Of a stretch of DNA of 64,000 nt, positions 17,434 through 26,198 are shown piece after piece. A program made the position numbers and the translations under genes. How positions within the stretch are numbered: the first letter of the stretch is position 1; every line of letters starts with the position of its first letter. The notes below the pieces were generated by a model that worked only from the letters and a program-made list of their open reading frames with translations, was not told the DNA's origin and searched no databases. Origin of the DNA: Pelosinus propionicus DSM 13327 (GTDB lineage Bacteria; Bacillota; Negativicutes; DSM-13327); contig NZ_FOTS01000006.1 in assembly GCF_900114615.1 (NCBI RefSeq), forward strand, positions 93,782 through 157,781. The letters run 5' to 3'.

Positions 17434-17462
17434 CAACTATATGAACTTATTTGTTTAGAAAT

Positions 17463-17510
17463 AGAAAAATCCCTGCCAAATTCATCTTAGGATGTGGCAG
17501 GGATTTTTCT
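17463..17510. terminator. Bidirectional intrinsic terminator
   Basis: AAAAATCCCTGCCA pairs exactly with TGGCAGGGATTTTT. It serves the Rnk-like gene on plus and the small secreted protein gene on minus. Confidence 0.9.
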
Positions 17511-17516
17511 ATTCGT

Positions 17517-17795
17517 CTATTTGCAGCTTTCTGCTGCGTCATTGTCAGCACTTTGCATCATACCATGATTTTTCCTGATTTTCTCCATAATAGGAGCCAC
17601 CTTTTCCATGCTTTCATTTAAGGTAGCAGCCTCATTGCTAGAAATAGTACCATCCTTCACAGCTTGTTGTATCATCTGCTGATGGTTGCCATTTGCCGGC
17701 CCACACTGCTCCTTAACCTGGTCCTTGGCAGCCGCGAAAACTGGCACCGCAATCAATGCAGCTAGGGCTGTTATGATTAACATTTTCTTTTTCAT
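17517..17795 (-). CDS. Small secreted protein, paralogue of the gene at 27885-28163
   Basis: 92 residues with a clear signal peptide (MKKKMLIITALAALIAVPVFA) and a mature helical part rich in Gln, Met, Lys and Asn (NHQQMIQQAVKDGTISSNEA). The DGTIS-type segment resembles the short helix-turn pattern seen in small periplasmic proteins. The protein at 27885-28163 has the same length, the same signal peptide and the same NHQQMxQQAVxxGTI core, so the two are paralogues. The other copy lies inside the metal-efflux island, so an envelope metal or stress role is plausible. Mature Cys residues are present here (QCGPA, ESCK). Family unnamed. Confidence 0.75.
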   Translation of the reverse strand: MKKKMLIITALAALIAVPVFAAAKDQVKEQCGPANGNHQQMIQQAVKDGTISSNEAATLNESMEKVAPIMEKIRKNHGMMQSADNDAAESCK

Positions 17796-17967
17796 TGTCT
17801 ACCTCCCGTTAATTAAGTGTACTCTCAAAAGAACAAGTATTTTCTTTACCGTCATCCTAAATGAAACTTTTCGAGAGACTACTTTTATTTATATCTTACA
17901 TCCTTATTATAAACAAAGATTGTGGATTTCTTATGAAGATCCTATTACTTATTTTGCTTATCCCCGG

Positions 17968-18069
17968 CTAAGAGCAGCCGACCCACTCTTGGAAAAACCT
18001 TGGAGTCACTGCCGCATAGGCGGCATAGCCTTCACCAAATCATTCCAGTGATTCCCGTTCTTCTGGCAT
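17968..18069 (-). pseudogene. AhpD/carboxymuconolactone decarboxylase-like N-terminal remnant
   Basis: Starting at ATG 18069 behind GGAAAGGAGAG, the frame reads MPEERESLE, then an in-frame TGA (18040-18042), then FGEGYAAYAAVTPRFFQEW and a stop at 17968. The read-through peptide resembles the N-terminus of AhpD/CMD-type proteins. The rest of the domain, including the CxxC region, is absent. It appears to be a truncated and interrupted fragment. Selenocysteine at the TGA was considered but is not supported. Confidence 0.45.
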
Positions 18070-18070
18070 G

Positions 18071-18187
18071 TTATTCAGTCTCTCCTTTCCGATACCACAG
18101 CCATAAGCTGCTAGCAAGCATTGCCGTTAACAGCGCCAAAAAAGCCTCGGCATTCGATAGTACTAAAAAACAACACAAGTTCTTCAT
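18071..18187 (-). CDS. 38-residue single-span membrane microprotein
   Basis: ATG at 18187 after GAAGGA (short spacing). The peptide begins MKNLCCFLVLSNAEAFLA and has one hydrophobic span ending WLWYRKGETE, with a positive then acidic tail. Its stop codon lies 1 bp before the start of the AhpD-like remnant, so the two look co-transcribed. It resembles in layout the 31-residue span protein at 26050-26145. Function unknown. The remainder of 17796-18259 holds nothing else that I can support. Confidence 0.4.
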   Translation of the reverse strand: MKNLCCFLVLSNAEAFLALLTAMLASSLWLWYRKGETE

Positions 18188-18259
18188 AAGTCCTTCACTA
18201 GATATTCATTTTATTTATGTATTATATTGGTAATAAGACTTAAGGGGGAAAATTTAAAA

Positions 18260-18892
18260 ATGAAAAAAACTTTTATAACTGCATCCTTATTGGTAATGAA
18301 TGTAATAGGAGCTAGTATGGTTTCCGCTAATGAAATTCTTCCGGAAATAAACCCAATTAAACCAGGCATTGAAACGATCGTTAGCGGTAGTGAAAACAGT
18401 CGGCAATACACCATGATTGACCACAATCCTACCCTTTACAATAAACAAATCGTCGGTGGTCGTACAATGGAAAGCTGGGTTAAAAACGATGTAGTTAGTA
18501 CCAGAATTAACGGAGTTGTCACTAAATCCTATCCCATCAATAAAGATCTTGAAACGATCGTAAGTGGTAGCGAAAACAGCCGACAATATACCGTGATTGA
18601 TCACAATCCTACCCACTACAGTAAAAAAGCTGTCGGTAATCATATCATCGAATCCTGGACTAAAGATGGTGTAGTCAACACCAGAACGGACGGAATTACT
18701 ACTAAATCTTATCGCATCAATAAAGACCTTAAAACGATCGTAAGTGGTAGCAAAAGCAGCCGGCAATATACCGTGATTGACCACAACCCTACCCACTACA
18801 GTAAAAAGCTCATCGGTGGTCATACAGTGGAAGGCTGGATGGAAAATGGTGTAGTTAACACTAGAATTAACGGTGTTCTCTCTAAGCATTAA
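18260..18892 (+). CDS. Secreted protein of three 60-residue tandem repeats
   Basis: 210 residues from an ATG at 18260 that follows TAAGGGGGAA. A signal peptide of about 24 residues (cleavage after VSA) is followed by three copies of a 60-residue unit. Each unit begins TIVSGS..SRQYT and continues IDHNPT.Y.K, a Trp, GVV.TR..G and K(S)Y.INKDL. The third copy ends early. Repeats start at 18371, 18551 and 18731, exactly 180 bp apart, and are nearly identical at DNA level, so they arose by recent duplication. The pattern of beta-prone segments suggests an exported or cell-surface repeat protein. No named family recognised. Confidence 0.8.
   Translation: MKKTFITASLLVMNVIGASMVSANEILPEINPIKPGIETIVSGSENSRQYTMIDHNPTLYNKQIVGGRTMESWVKNDVVSTRINGVVTKSYPINKDLETIVSGSENSRQYTVIDHNPTHYSKKAVGNHIIESWTKDGVVNTRTDGITTKSYRINKDLKTIVSGSKSSRQYTVIDHNPTHYSKKLIGGHTVEGWMENGVVNTRINGVLSKH
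18371..18889 (+). repeat. Three 180-bp in-frame tandem repeats
   Basis: The sequence AAACGATCGT(T/A)AG(C/T)GGTAG recurs at 18371, 18551 and 18731. The copies differ by scattered substitutions but no indels. They are prone to copy-number change. Confidence 0.9.
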
Positions 18893-18909
18893 ACTTCCAT
18901 ACATAAACT

Positions 18910-18953
18910 CTAACCACTCTATCATGAACTATTGATAGAGTGGTTAGTTTTTA
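18910..18953 (+). terminator. Terminator of the repeat-protein gene
   Basis: Perfect 15-bp stem CTAACCACTCTATCA / TGATAGAGTGGTTAG with an 8-nt loop, followed by TTTTTAT. Confidence 0.9.
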
Positions 18954-19108
18954 TATTCATACATATGATTAATTGGTTATTTATCAAATGATCTGTATAA
19001 TCACTGGCTGGATTTTATCATCCATCCTAGCACGATTCACCCTATCGGGATCGCTATGTAGCAGTTCAAGAATTTCCCAATATATTTTATTTTGCTAATA
19101 CCAACTAT

Positions 19109-19148
19109 AAAAAAGATCAGGCAGCCTTTGGAGTGCCTGATCTTTTTT
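19109..19148. terminator. Terminator at the end of the metal-efflux operon
   Basis: AAAAAAGATCAGGCA pairs with TGCCTGATCTTTTTT. It stands just after the NlpC/P60 gene read on the minus strand. Confidence 0.9.
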
Positions 19149-19149
19149 A

Positions 19150-19713
19150 TCATAATACACGTTTTGCACCATAATAGCGTTGCATAAAATATGGATCATT
19201 CATATCCCCAATGGCGACTACACCTTTTGAAAAAGAGGTATGAATAAATTTATCCCTTCCAATGTAAATCCCCACATGAGATGCACCTGGTTCATAGGTA
19301 GTAAAATACACTAAATCTCCTGGCTGCAGGGAAGCTGGCGATACGGTTCTTCCAACTAAAAACTGTAAATCAGCGGTGCGAGGCAAATTGATACCCGCTT
19401 GCCTGTACACATATTGCACGAATCCGGAACAGTCAAATCCCTGGACGGGCGAGGCCCCTCCCCACACTACTGGCTGACCGAGCAGACTGCTGGCAATGGT
19501 CAATATTTGTGCTGACTGTCCAGACTGCCCGATAGGCAGAGCAGCAGATCGAGCTGCTATCTGCTGTTCATCCGCTACCGGCATGGTCGCGCCTGTTACT
19601 ATAGAATCCAATGACTGCATAAACTGACTATAACCAGAGGTTGGAGAAGCCTGAACCACTCCTGTGCCGTTAAAAAGAGTTCCGATACATAGTAAAGCTA
19701 TCCATTTTTTCAT
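19150..19713 (-). CDS. Secreted NlpC/P60 endopeptidase
   Basis: 187 residues from an ATG at 19713 preceded by GGAGAAGTGGAG. A signal peptide (MKKWIALLCIGTLFNG to VQAS) leads to an NlpC/P60 domain (about residues 75-185). The catalytic Cys lies in VQGFDCSGFVQYVYRQAG, the His in SHVGIYIG, and a further polar residue in FIHTSF. Such enzymes cut the D-Glu to diamino-acid bond in cell-wall peptides. It is the last gene of the efflux operon, 27 bp after the lipoprotein gene, and may help to fit the envelope-spanning pump through peptidoglycan. That role is inference. Confidence 0.9.
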   Translation of the reverse strand: MKKWIALLCIGTLFNGTGVVQASPTSGYSQFMQSLDSIVTGATMPVADEQQIAARSAALPIGQSGQSAQILTIASSLLGQPVVWGGASPVQGFDCSGFVQYVYRQAGINLPRTADLQFLVGRTVSPASLQPGDLVYFTTYEPGASHVGIYIGRDKFIHTSFSKGVVAIGDMNDPYFMQRYYGAKRVL

Positions 19714-19740
19714 GCTCCACTTCTCCTCCCCAGACAACTT

Positions 19741-20202
19741 TTAGTGTTGCATGGTCTGTAAGTGAGATGTCGTTGATTTCATAATCTCCTGCATGGTCTT
19801 TACTTTACCTTCGATGGTAATCAGGTCCATTTTTCCGGAGTTAACAGTATTTTTGATGTCACCTGCCGCTTTGCGCAAATTGTCTTTTAAATTGGCATCC
19901 ATCATATGGGGCACAATTTTTTCCACAGTACTCACGAGTTGTGCCGCGCTCTTTTGCGCATCCATTGTCTGTCCAGCCTTGGTTTGTTTGACCACATCCT
20001 GCAAGGATTTATCCAAGTCCTTCATCATCGGCATAGGATCTTCCTTCGGCATCGATGCACTATGCCCTTGATGACCGGCAGCTTGTTCTTGATTGGCCGC
20101 TGGCGGCTGATCCTTTGTTTTGTCACTCGATCCGCACCCTGCCACCAGAGAAATAACTGCAACAATGGCCAATATACCAAAGAGTACTTTACTTTTTTTC
20201 AT
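19741..20202 (-). CDS. His/Met-rich lipoprotein of the metal-efflux operon
   Basis: 153 residues with a lipoprotein signal and lipobox (SLVAGCGSS). The mature N-terminus is His/Met-rich (GHQGHSASMPKEDPMPMM), which suggests binding of copper or silver ions. The rest is an all-helical region (about 60-150) without recognised family. It follows cusA by about 30 bp and precedes the NlpC/P60 gene. A periplasmic metal-binding accessory is likely; the exact role is unknown. Confidence 0.75.
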   Translation of the reverse strand: MKKSKVLFGILAIVAVISLVAGCGSSDKTKDQPPAANQEQAAGHQGHSASMPKEDPMPMMKDLDKSLQDVVKQTKAGQTMDAQKSAAQLVSTVEKIVPHMMDANLKDNLRKAAGDIKNTVNSGKMDLITIEGKVKTMQEIMKSTTSHLQTMQH

Positions 20203-20232
20203 AACCTAATTACCTCCAATAATTTAATTGAT

Positions 20233-23200
20233 TTAACTTCTCCTGTTCCTACGCTCCCGCCACTGATTCCAGACTAGATAGATGCAAGGCAGCACAATCA
20301 GGGTCAAAATCGTGGAAGTAACTAGACCACCCACGACAACCGTGGCCATCGGGCGCTGCACCTCGGCACCAGTACCCGTTGCAAAGATTAATGGGAACAA
20401 TCCTAAACTAGCAACCAATGCGGTAATCATAACCGGTCGCAAACGGGTAAATGCACCTTCGGTGATAGCTTCTTCCAAGGTTCGGTGATCCCGCAGATGT
20501 TTAATATAGGTAACCATAATGACCCCATTTTGCACCGCTATTCCAAAGAGAGCGATGAAGCCAACAGCAGCTGCTACAGTCATGTAGGTGCCAGTAACAT
20601 ACATAGCTACAATGCCACCCACCAAGGAAAAAGGAATGTTCATCAAAATAAGGAAAGCATCACTGGCAGACTTAAATGTCATATAGAGTAAGAAGAATGT
20701 GAGCACAATGACTGCTGGTACTACTAAAGACAGTCGATCTTTTGCACGCTGCTGATTTTCATACTGCCCCGTCCATTTTAAGGAGTATCCAGCAGGTAAA
20801 TCAACTTTTTCTTTTATGACTTTGTTAGCTTCATTTACAAAACTGACCACGTCCCGTCCCCTCGTATTCATCTGGACGATCATCCGATAAATCCCATTTT
20901 CACTGCTAATCATTGACGGACCATCTACTACCTGAAACTGAGCCACTTCGCCCAGCGGCACATAAGCACCAGTAGCCGGGGCGGTCACTGCAGCAGCTGT
21001 ACCGCCACCCATGCCTGCACTCATTCCGTCACCGCTACTTTTCGCCGCGCCGCCACCTGTTACCGGAATGAGAATGTTTTCCATAGCATCAATGGATTCC
21101 CGATTTTCCCGATTGTAACGCACCAAAACGTTAAAGCGCTTGCGTCCTTCAATGGTAGTAGTGGCATTTTTACCGCCTACCGCTAATTCTACGGCATCTT
21201 CTACATCGGCAATATTAAGACCATACCGAGCTGCTTTTTCCCGGTTGACCTGAATCTCTAGATAGGATGCGCCAAAGACCCGCTCAGCCAAGAGATCGCT
21301 AACTCCTGGCACGGTTGCCAGTGCCTTTTCAATGTCGAAGGCTTTTTGCTGCAGCACCTGTAAGTCTTCTCCATAAAGTTTAATACCTAGTTCCGTACGA
21401 ACTCCCGTTGTCAGCATGGACAACCGTCCCGCAATAGGCTGGGTAAAGGCAAAATTAAGCCCAGGCATATTGGCAAGTTTAACCATCATTTCTTGTTCAA
21501 TTTTTTGTTTTGTCATGCCGTCGCGCCATTGTTCTTTCGGTTTCAGCGTGACAATGGTTTCAATCATACTAATCGGTGCAGGATCCATAGCAGACTCAGC
21601 TCGGCCTACCTTCCCCACCGACATGTCGACTTCCGGAATATCCATGATGACTTTATCCATAGTTTTAGCCGCTTCCAATGCCTCGGTTAACGACACACTA
21701 GGCAGCATGGTCGGCATGACCAGAAACGTTCCTTCATCCAATTCCGGCATAAAGGTAGTGCCAATGAAAGGCAGCAGGGAAAATCCGGCAATCATTACGA
21801 CGACTGCGATACTAATGGTGATTTTGCTGTGCTTTAATACTGATTTCAAAGTGGGCACATACCATTGATGCAGCTTAGCAACAATCCAGGTGTCTTTTTC
21901 CTGAATTTTACCTTTGAGCAGCAAGGTGCACAACACCGGTACCAAGGTGAAAGCCAGCAGCAGTGATCCGCTCATAGCAAAGGATTTTGCCCAGGCCATC
22001 GGAGTATACATCTTGCCTTCCGTCCCTGTCATCGTAAATACAGGCAGAAAGGTGACAATAATAATCGTAATGGAAAAAAAGATGGGTGCTGCTACTTCTT
22101 TGGCCGCTTCCAGCGTCACATCAATAATACTGCGTCGACCGCCATCCTCCGCCAAATGGCGATAAATATTTTCCACCATAACAATCGCTGCATCCGTCAT
22201 GACACCAATTCCGATGGCAATGCCGCCAAGGGACATTAGGTTAGCCGACAGATGAATTTCTTTCATGGCAAACAGCGCAATCAAAATACCAATGGGAATG
22301 GCACTGGTCACAATCAGGCTGGAGCGGACATTCCCTAAAAAGAGAATGACAATGATTGAGACTAAAATAAATTCTTCAATTAATGCCCGGGTCAGCGTAT
22401 TGACTGCTTTTTTTACCAGATCCGTCTGGTCATAAAAAGGTACAATCCGCATGCCTTCCGGTAATGACGGCTGGATTTCAGCAATCTTGGCTTTCACTTG
22501 GTCAATCACGTCGAGGGTGTTTTCGCCCATACGCTGAATGACAATCCCCCCAGCCGCTTCATAACCAGATTTGGTTAGCACACCCCGGCGAAAATCCGGT
22601 CCAGTAGTTACGTTGGCTACATCCTTGATGTAAATAGGTACATTGTTATTTTGCGAGATCACAATGTTTTTAATATCATCAGGAGACTGGATTAATCCTA
22701 ATCCGCGGATAATAAATTCCTGACCATTTTGCTCAACAACTTTCGCACCAATATTCGCATTGTTGGCACCAAGTGCCCCAAATACCTGGTTGAAAGTAAT
22801 TCGATAGTTTTGCAAAAGATGAGGATCAAGATTGATCTGATATTGCATCACATAGCCGCCAATGCTGGCGACTTCTGCAACTCCAGGCACCGCACTGAGC
22901 TGCTGCTTGATGGTAAAATCCTCAACCGTACGCAGATCAGCCAGATTATGACGATCGCTTTCTATGGTATACATAAAGACTTGACCCATGGGTGTACTGA
23001 CTGGTCCCAAGGCAGGCTGCACGCCCCGGGGCAATTGAGGAATGGCCTGCTGCACTTTTTCGTTTACCACTTGACGGGCAAAGTAAGGCTCTACACCGTC
23101 TTCAAAGATGACGGTTATGAGCGACATCCCAAATGAGGAAGCTGAGCGTACTTCTTTCACCTTAGGCAGCCCACGCAAGGCAGTCTCCAATGGATACGTG

Positions 23201-23394
23201 ACCTGATCCTGGATTTCCTGAGGTCCACGCCCCATCCAGTCCGCCGAGACAAGCACCTGGTTTTCACTTAGATCAGGAAAAGCATCGATTGGGGTATCCC
23301 GTACAACGAAGATTCCCCAGACAATGACGAGTGCAGATAATACCAGAATAATCACGCGGTTTTTCAAGGAAAATTCGATTAATTGATTCAGCAT
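20233..23394 (-). CDS. cusA: CusA/CzcA-type heavy-metal efflux RND transporter
   Basis: 1053 residues, normal length for the heavy-metal (HME) branch of RND pumps. The N-terminus MLNQLIEFSLKNRVII, the periplasmic start DAFPDLSENQVLV, and the TM4 segment IGIGVMTDAAIVMVENIYRH with its acidic residue are all present. It would exchange protons for Cu(I)/Ag(I) or divalent metals at the inner membrane. A Gly/Ala-rich insert of about 30 residues (about 778-809, with GDGMSAGMGGG) replaces the short loop normally found before VPLGEVA. It is third in the order TolC, CusB, CusA. Metal specificity is not certain, but the His/Met-rich partners favour copper or silver. Confidence 0.93.
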   Translation of the reverse strand: MLNQLIEFSLKNRVIILVLSALVIVWGIFVVRDTPIDAFPDLSENQVLVSADWMGRGPQEIQDQVTYPLETALRGLPKVKEVRSASSFGMSLITVIFEDGVEPYFARQVVNEKVQQAIPQLPRGVQPALGPVSTPMGQVFMYTIESDRHNLADLRTVEDFTIKQQLSAVPGVAEVASIGGYVMQYQINLDPHLLQNYRITFNQVFGALGANNANIGAKVVEQNGQEFIIRGLGLIQSPDDIKNIVISQNNNVPIYIKDVANVTTGPDFRRGVLTKSGYEAAGGIVIQRMGENTLDVIDQVKAKIAEIQPSLPEGMRIVPFYDQTDLVKKAVNTLTRALIEEFILVSIIVILFLGNVRSSLIVTSAIPIGILIALFAMKEIHLSANLMSLGGIAIGIGVMTDAAIVMVENIYRHLAEDGGRRSIIDVTLEAAKEVAAPIFFSITIIIVTFLPVFTMTGTEGKMYTPMAWAKSFAMSGSLLLAFTLVPVLCTLLLKGKIQEKDTWIVAKLHQWYVPTLKSVLKHSKITISIAVVVMIAGFSLLPFIGTTFMPELDEGTFLVMPTMLPSVSLTEALEAAKTMDKVIMDIPEVDMSVGKVGRAESAMDPAPISMIETIVTLKPKEQWRDGMTKQKIEQEMMVKLANMPGLNFAFTQPIAGRLSMLTTGVRTELGIKLYGEDLQVLQQKAFDIEKALATVPGVSDLLAERVFGASYLEIQVNREKAARYGLNIADVEDAVELAVGGKNATTTIEGRKRFNVLVRYNRENRESIDAMENILIPVTGGGAAKSSGDGMSAGMGGGTAAAVTAPATGAYVPLGEVAQFQVVDGPSMISSENGIYRMIVQMNTRGRDVVSFVNEANKVIKEKVDLPAGYSLKWTGQYENQQRAKDRLSLVVPAVIVLTFFLLYMTFKSASDAFLILMNIPFSLVGGIVAMYVTGTYMTVAAAVGFIALFGIAVQNGVIMVTYIKHLRDHRTLEEAITEGAFTRLRPVMITALVASLGLFPLIFATGTGAEVQRPMATVVVGGLVTSTILTLIVLPCIYLVWNQWRERRNRRS

Positions 23395-23405
23395 GTTGCC
23401 CCTCC

Positions 23406-24674
23406 TTACTGACCACCATGGCCGCTGTGTTCACTCCCAGAAGGAGCAACCGCACCGCTATTTGTACCATTCACGGGTGATGGTGTACTCGTCTCTTTAG
23501 CGGCCCCGCCACCGTGACCGGCATGAGAGCCAAAGCTGCCTAATTTCGTTTGGGAATCAATGAGGAAGGTAGCCGCTGTTACCACGGTGTCACCAGGCTG
23601 TAGTCCGGACAGTATCTGAACATAGCCTTCGGCGTATTGTCCTATGACTACATCTCGTTTGACAAAGGTATCTTCACTTTGCGCGACAAATACGATTTTA
23701 CGGCTGCCAGTATCCAGCAAACTAGATTCCGGTATAACCAGGCTCTCCCCCAGCGGTAATTGAACATTGGCGTTAACAAACATATTGGGTTTTAATTTGC
23801 CGCTAGGATTGGCCATTGCCACCCGTACTTTGACTGTCCGGGTGGCATCATCAAGCACCGGGTTAATAAAGGTCACTTGTCCGGTAAAGGTTTCTCCCGG
23901 ATACGCGCCGCTGGTTACCACGACCGGCTGGCCTGTTTTAATACTGGCTATGTCTTTTTCATAAATATCAGTATACAGCCAAACGGTGGATAAGTCTGAC
24001 AGACTGTACAGTTTATCGCCAGGCATAATGTATGCTCCCGGCAGCAATTGTTTTTCCAGGACGGTGCCGCCGAACTGGGCATAAATAGTCATATGCTCAT
24101 TAGGCTTTTTGGTATGCTCCAGATGAGCGATATCACGATCAGGCACGTTTAACAGTTGTAGTTTTCGCTTCGCTGCTTCCCGCAGTCGATTGTTGATCTG
24201 GACCACATCTTTGCCAGCGTTTTGCAGTTTTTGCACATTGTCCAGTGTTAATAAATATTCTTCCTGGGCTGCAATATAAGTTGGGCTGTATACGGCGGCG
24301 ATGGCTTGCCCAGGAGCAATATACTCACCATCAGCGGTTATATACAGTTCATCTACCCGCCCTTCGACCCGGGAAGTAATATAAGTCCGTCCGCTTTCAT
24401 TCATGGCAATCTTGCCAGTGGTTTTGACTTCCTTAGCAAGCGCCTTGACGATTGCTTGCGCCGTTTGCACTCCGGCTAATTGTCTGGCCTTGGCATCCAG
24501 GGTGACAGTATCTCCCATAGCCATAACCGGCCCAGACATTTGATGTCCGGTATGATCAATAGCCGACGGCTTACTGTGCTGCGTAGTATAGTAGTAGCCA
24601 GCACCACCGAATACTAGCACACCAGCAGTCACCCCTATGATAATTTTCTTTTTGTCCCGCAGTTTTTCGATCAT
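23406..24674 (-). CDS. cusB: CusB/CzcB-type periplasmic adaptor
   Basis: About 422 residues from an ATG at 24674 after AAAGGAGAGGACAGG (a Met at 24704 is possible but overlaps the tolC stop). A single N-terminal membrane anchor (KIIIGVTAGVLVFGGAGYYY) is followed by a His/Met-rich stretch (DHTGHQMSGPVMAMG), barrel-sandwich and alpha-hairpin regions, and a beta-barrel. The C-terminus is again His/Gly-rich (GSEHSGHGGQ). It links the inner-membrane pump CusA to the outer-membrane channel encoded upstream. N-terminal Met residues in CusB proteins bind Cu(I)/Ag(I), which fits this operon. Confidence 0.9.
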   Translation of the reverse strand: MIEKLRDKKKIIIGVTAGVLVFGGAGYYYTTQHSKPSAIDHTGHQMSGPVMAMGDTVTLDAKARQLAGVQTAQAIVKALAKEVKTTGKIAMNESGRTYITSRVEGRVDELYITADGEYIAPGQAIAAVYSPTYIAAQEEYLLTLDNVQKLQNAGKDVVQINNRLREAAKRKLQLLNVPDRDIAHLEHTKKPNEHMTIYAQFGGTVLEKQLLPGAYIMPGDKLYSLSDLSTVWLYTDIYEKDIASIKTGQPVVVTSGAYPGETFTGQVTFINPVLDDATRTVKVRVAMANPSGKLKPNMFVNANVQLPLGESLVIPESSLLDTGSRKIVFVAQSEDTFVKRDVVIGQYAEGYVQILSGLQPGDTVVTAATFLIDSQTKLGSFGSHAGHGGGAAKETSTPSPVNGTNSGAVAPSGSEHSGHGGQ

Positions 24675-24703
24675 CCTGTCCTCTCCTTTATCTGGCTTGC
24701 TCA

Positions 24704-26002
24704 TTATGGCTGAGTCCCACTCGTAAATAGGGGCTTCCCTACCGCTTTTTCTAAATTAGCTACCGCTTTTTCATAATTAACGCGGGCTTTATAGTAATCC
24801 AATCTCACATTACGGAGAGCATTTAGACTATCCAGGACAGCCATGAAATCCACTTTGCCGTTGGTATAGCTCACGACTCCGGCCTGGTAGGTTTGTTCCG
24901 CTTGGGGAATTACGGTATTCTTATACAGGTCGATCTGACGCCAAGCTGACTGCGCTTCGGTCAATGCCATCTGCAAGTCCAGATCAGTCATATTTTGCAT
25001 ATTGCTCAATGAAGCCTGAGCTGCACCCAAGCTAGCCTCAGCAGATTTAATTTCTGCTTTATTTTTCCCCTGCCAAATAGGCAGCATAACCATAACTTCC
25101 ATTTTCCAGGTATCAGGTGTCGTATCCATCATCGTTTGTTTTCTATCCTTGTAGCCAATGCTGAATTGATAATCTGGTAACTGCTGTTTCTTCGCCAATT
25201 CCACACCGTTCTTCGCCATCTCCACTTGCCGTTCCATACCTACAACAGCTGGTTTACCAGCTTGCGCTTCTGTTTGCAATTTTGTTAAATCAAAATCAGG
25301 AGGCGGCGCGCTGAACTCTTCTTTCACCGCCAGGGGTGTATCGGCAGTACGGCCAAGGACAGTATTAACTTTGGCCTGGGCTACTGCCGCCATCGAAGCC
25401 ATGCTTAAGAGATCAGTAGTCATTTTTGAAAACTCAGTTTGCGCTCGCAAGGCATCTTGCAGAGGTACCATTCCAGTGGAATAGTTAACCTGAGCAATCT
25501 GCACCAGCTGGCCCATGAGCTGCTGATTTTCCTTGCCGATTTCCAGGGCTTTATCAGCATAGAGCAAATCATAATAGGCAGTTTTCGCCGCAGCATAGGC
25601 TTCCATCTGCTTATCTTGATAATTCGCTTTCGTCATTGCAGCATCACTGCCAGCCATTTTACCCATGGCTTTCAATTTAGACGGATTCATAATGTCCTGG
25701 GTAAACGTGTATTCCGTCATCATTGCATCAAAAGGATTTAAGCTGCTCTTAGGTATATCATCTTTCATAATCCCAAATTGAGGATTTGCCCAGGCTTTTG
25801 CCAGGGGAATGCGAGCCTCTTTTTCTTCCCAGCGTTTTTGACTCTCAATGACGGCTGGATTATTCTTGACGGCAGTATCCACTATCTCTTTTAAAGATAG
25901 AGTCTCCTGGGCTTGTTCCGCCATAACTGGTATTATAAATCCCAATACGAGCATAGCAGTCAATGATAATACTTTGCATCGAAACCATCTTCCTACGTTC
26001 AT
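24704..26002 (-). CDS. TolC-family outer-membrane efflux channel
   Basis: 432 residues with a signal peptide (to PVMAEQAQE) and two outer-membrane efflux protein (OEP) repeats forming long helices. Typical motifs are LSLKEIVDTAVKNNPAVIES near the start and SYTNGKVDFMAVLDSLNALR near the end. It forms the outer-membrane tunnel for the CusBA pump, and its presence implies a diderm envelope. The ATG follows GAAGGGGGATAT. It is first of the large efflux genes and lies about 48 bp after the 31-residue membrane peptide gene. Confidence 0.92.
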   Translation of the reverse strand: MNVGRWFRCKVLSLTAMLVLGFIIPVMAEQAQETLSLKEIVDTAVKNNPAVIESQKRWEEKEARIPLAKAWANPQFGIMKDDIPKSSLNPFDAMMTEYTFTQDIMNPSKLKAMGKMAGSDAAMTKANYQDKQMEAYAAAKTAYYDLLYADKALEIGKENQQLMGQLVQIAQVNYSTGMVPLQDALRAQTEFSKMTTDLLSMASMAAVAQAKVNTVLGRTADTPLAVKEEFSAPPPDFDLTKLQTEAQAGKPAVVGMERQVEMAKNGVELAKKQQLPDYQFSIGYKDRKQTMMDTTPDTWKMEVMVMLPIWQGKNKAEIKSAEASLGAAQASLSNMQNMTDLDLQMALTEAQSAWRQIDLYKNTVIPQAEQTYQAGVVSYTNGKVDFMAVLDSLNALRNVRLDYYKARVNYEKAVANLEKAVGKPLFTSGTQP

Positions 26003-26049
26003 ATATCCCCCTTCGTCCCCTTATTGAAGACAATTATGTTGGTTTATCC

Positions 26050-26145
26050 TCATTCTTCTTTAGCGATTAGCCCCTCCGTTCGATTTGTAAGATAGCACCA
26101 TAAATACCCCATCACTGCCAATTGGATTATAAGTAAGCCCCACAT
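26050..26145 (-). CDS. 31-residue single-span membrane microprotein
   Basis: ATG at 26145 lies 7 nt after GAGGTG. The peptide MWGLLIIQLAVMGYLWC is one hydrophobic span, followed by a polar tail (YLTNRTEGLIAKEE). It is the first gene after the direct-repeat operator at 26199-26231 and shares the efflux transcript with tolC. Size and place recall small inner-membrane accessory peptides of RND pumps (AcrZ-like), but no homology is claimed. Confidence 0.6.
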   Translation of the reverse strand: MWGLLIIQLAVMGYLWCYLTNRTEGLIAKEE

Positions 26146-26198
26146 TGTGTTTCACCTCGATTGATCTTTATATTGATGTCTATCATATCCAACTAATA

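Noticed and set aside
17968..18069. Selenocysteine at the internal TGA of the AhpD-like fragment.
   Set aside because: The residue before FGEG is not a known redox position, the CxxC domain is missing, and no obvious SECIS hairpin follows.
18287..18925. A 212-residue minus-strand frame opposite the tandem-repeat gene.
   Set aside because: Shadow of the three in-frame repeats; no ribosome binding site, while the plus strand has a signal peptide, a good start and a terminator.
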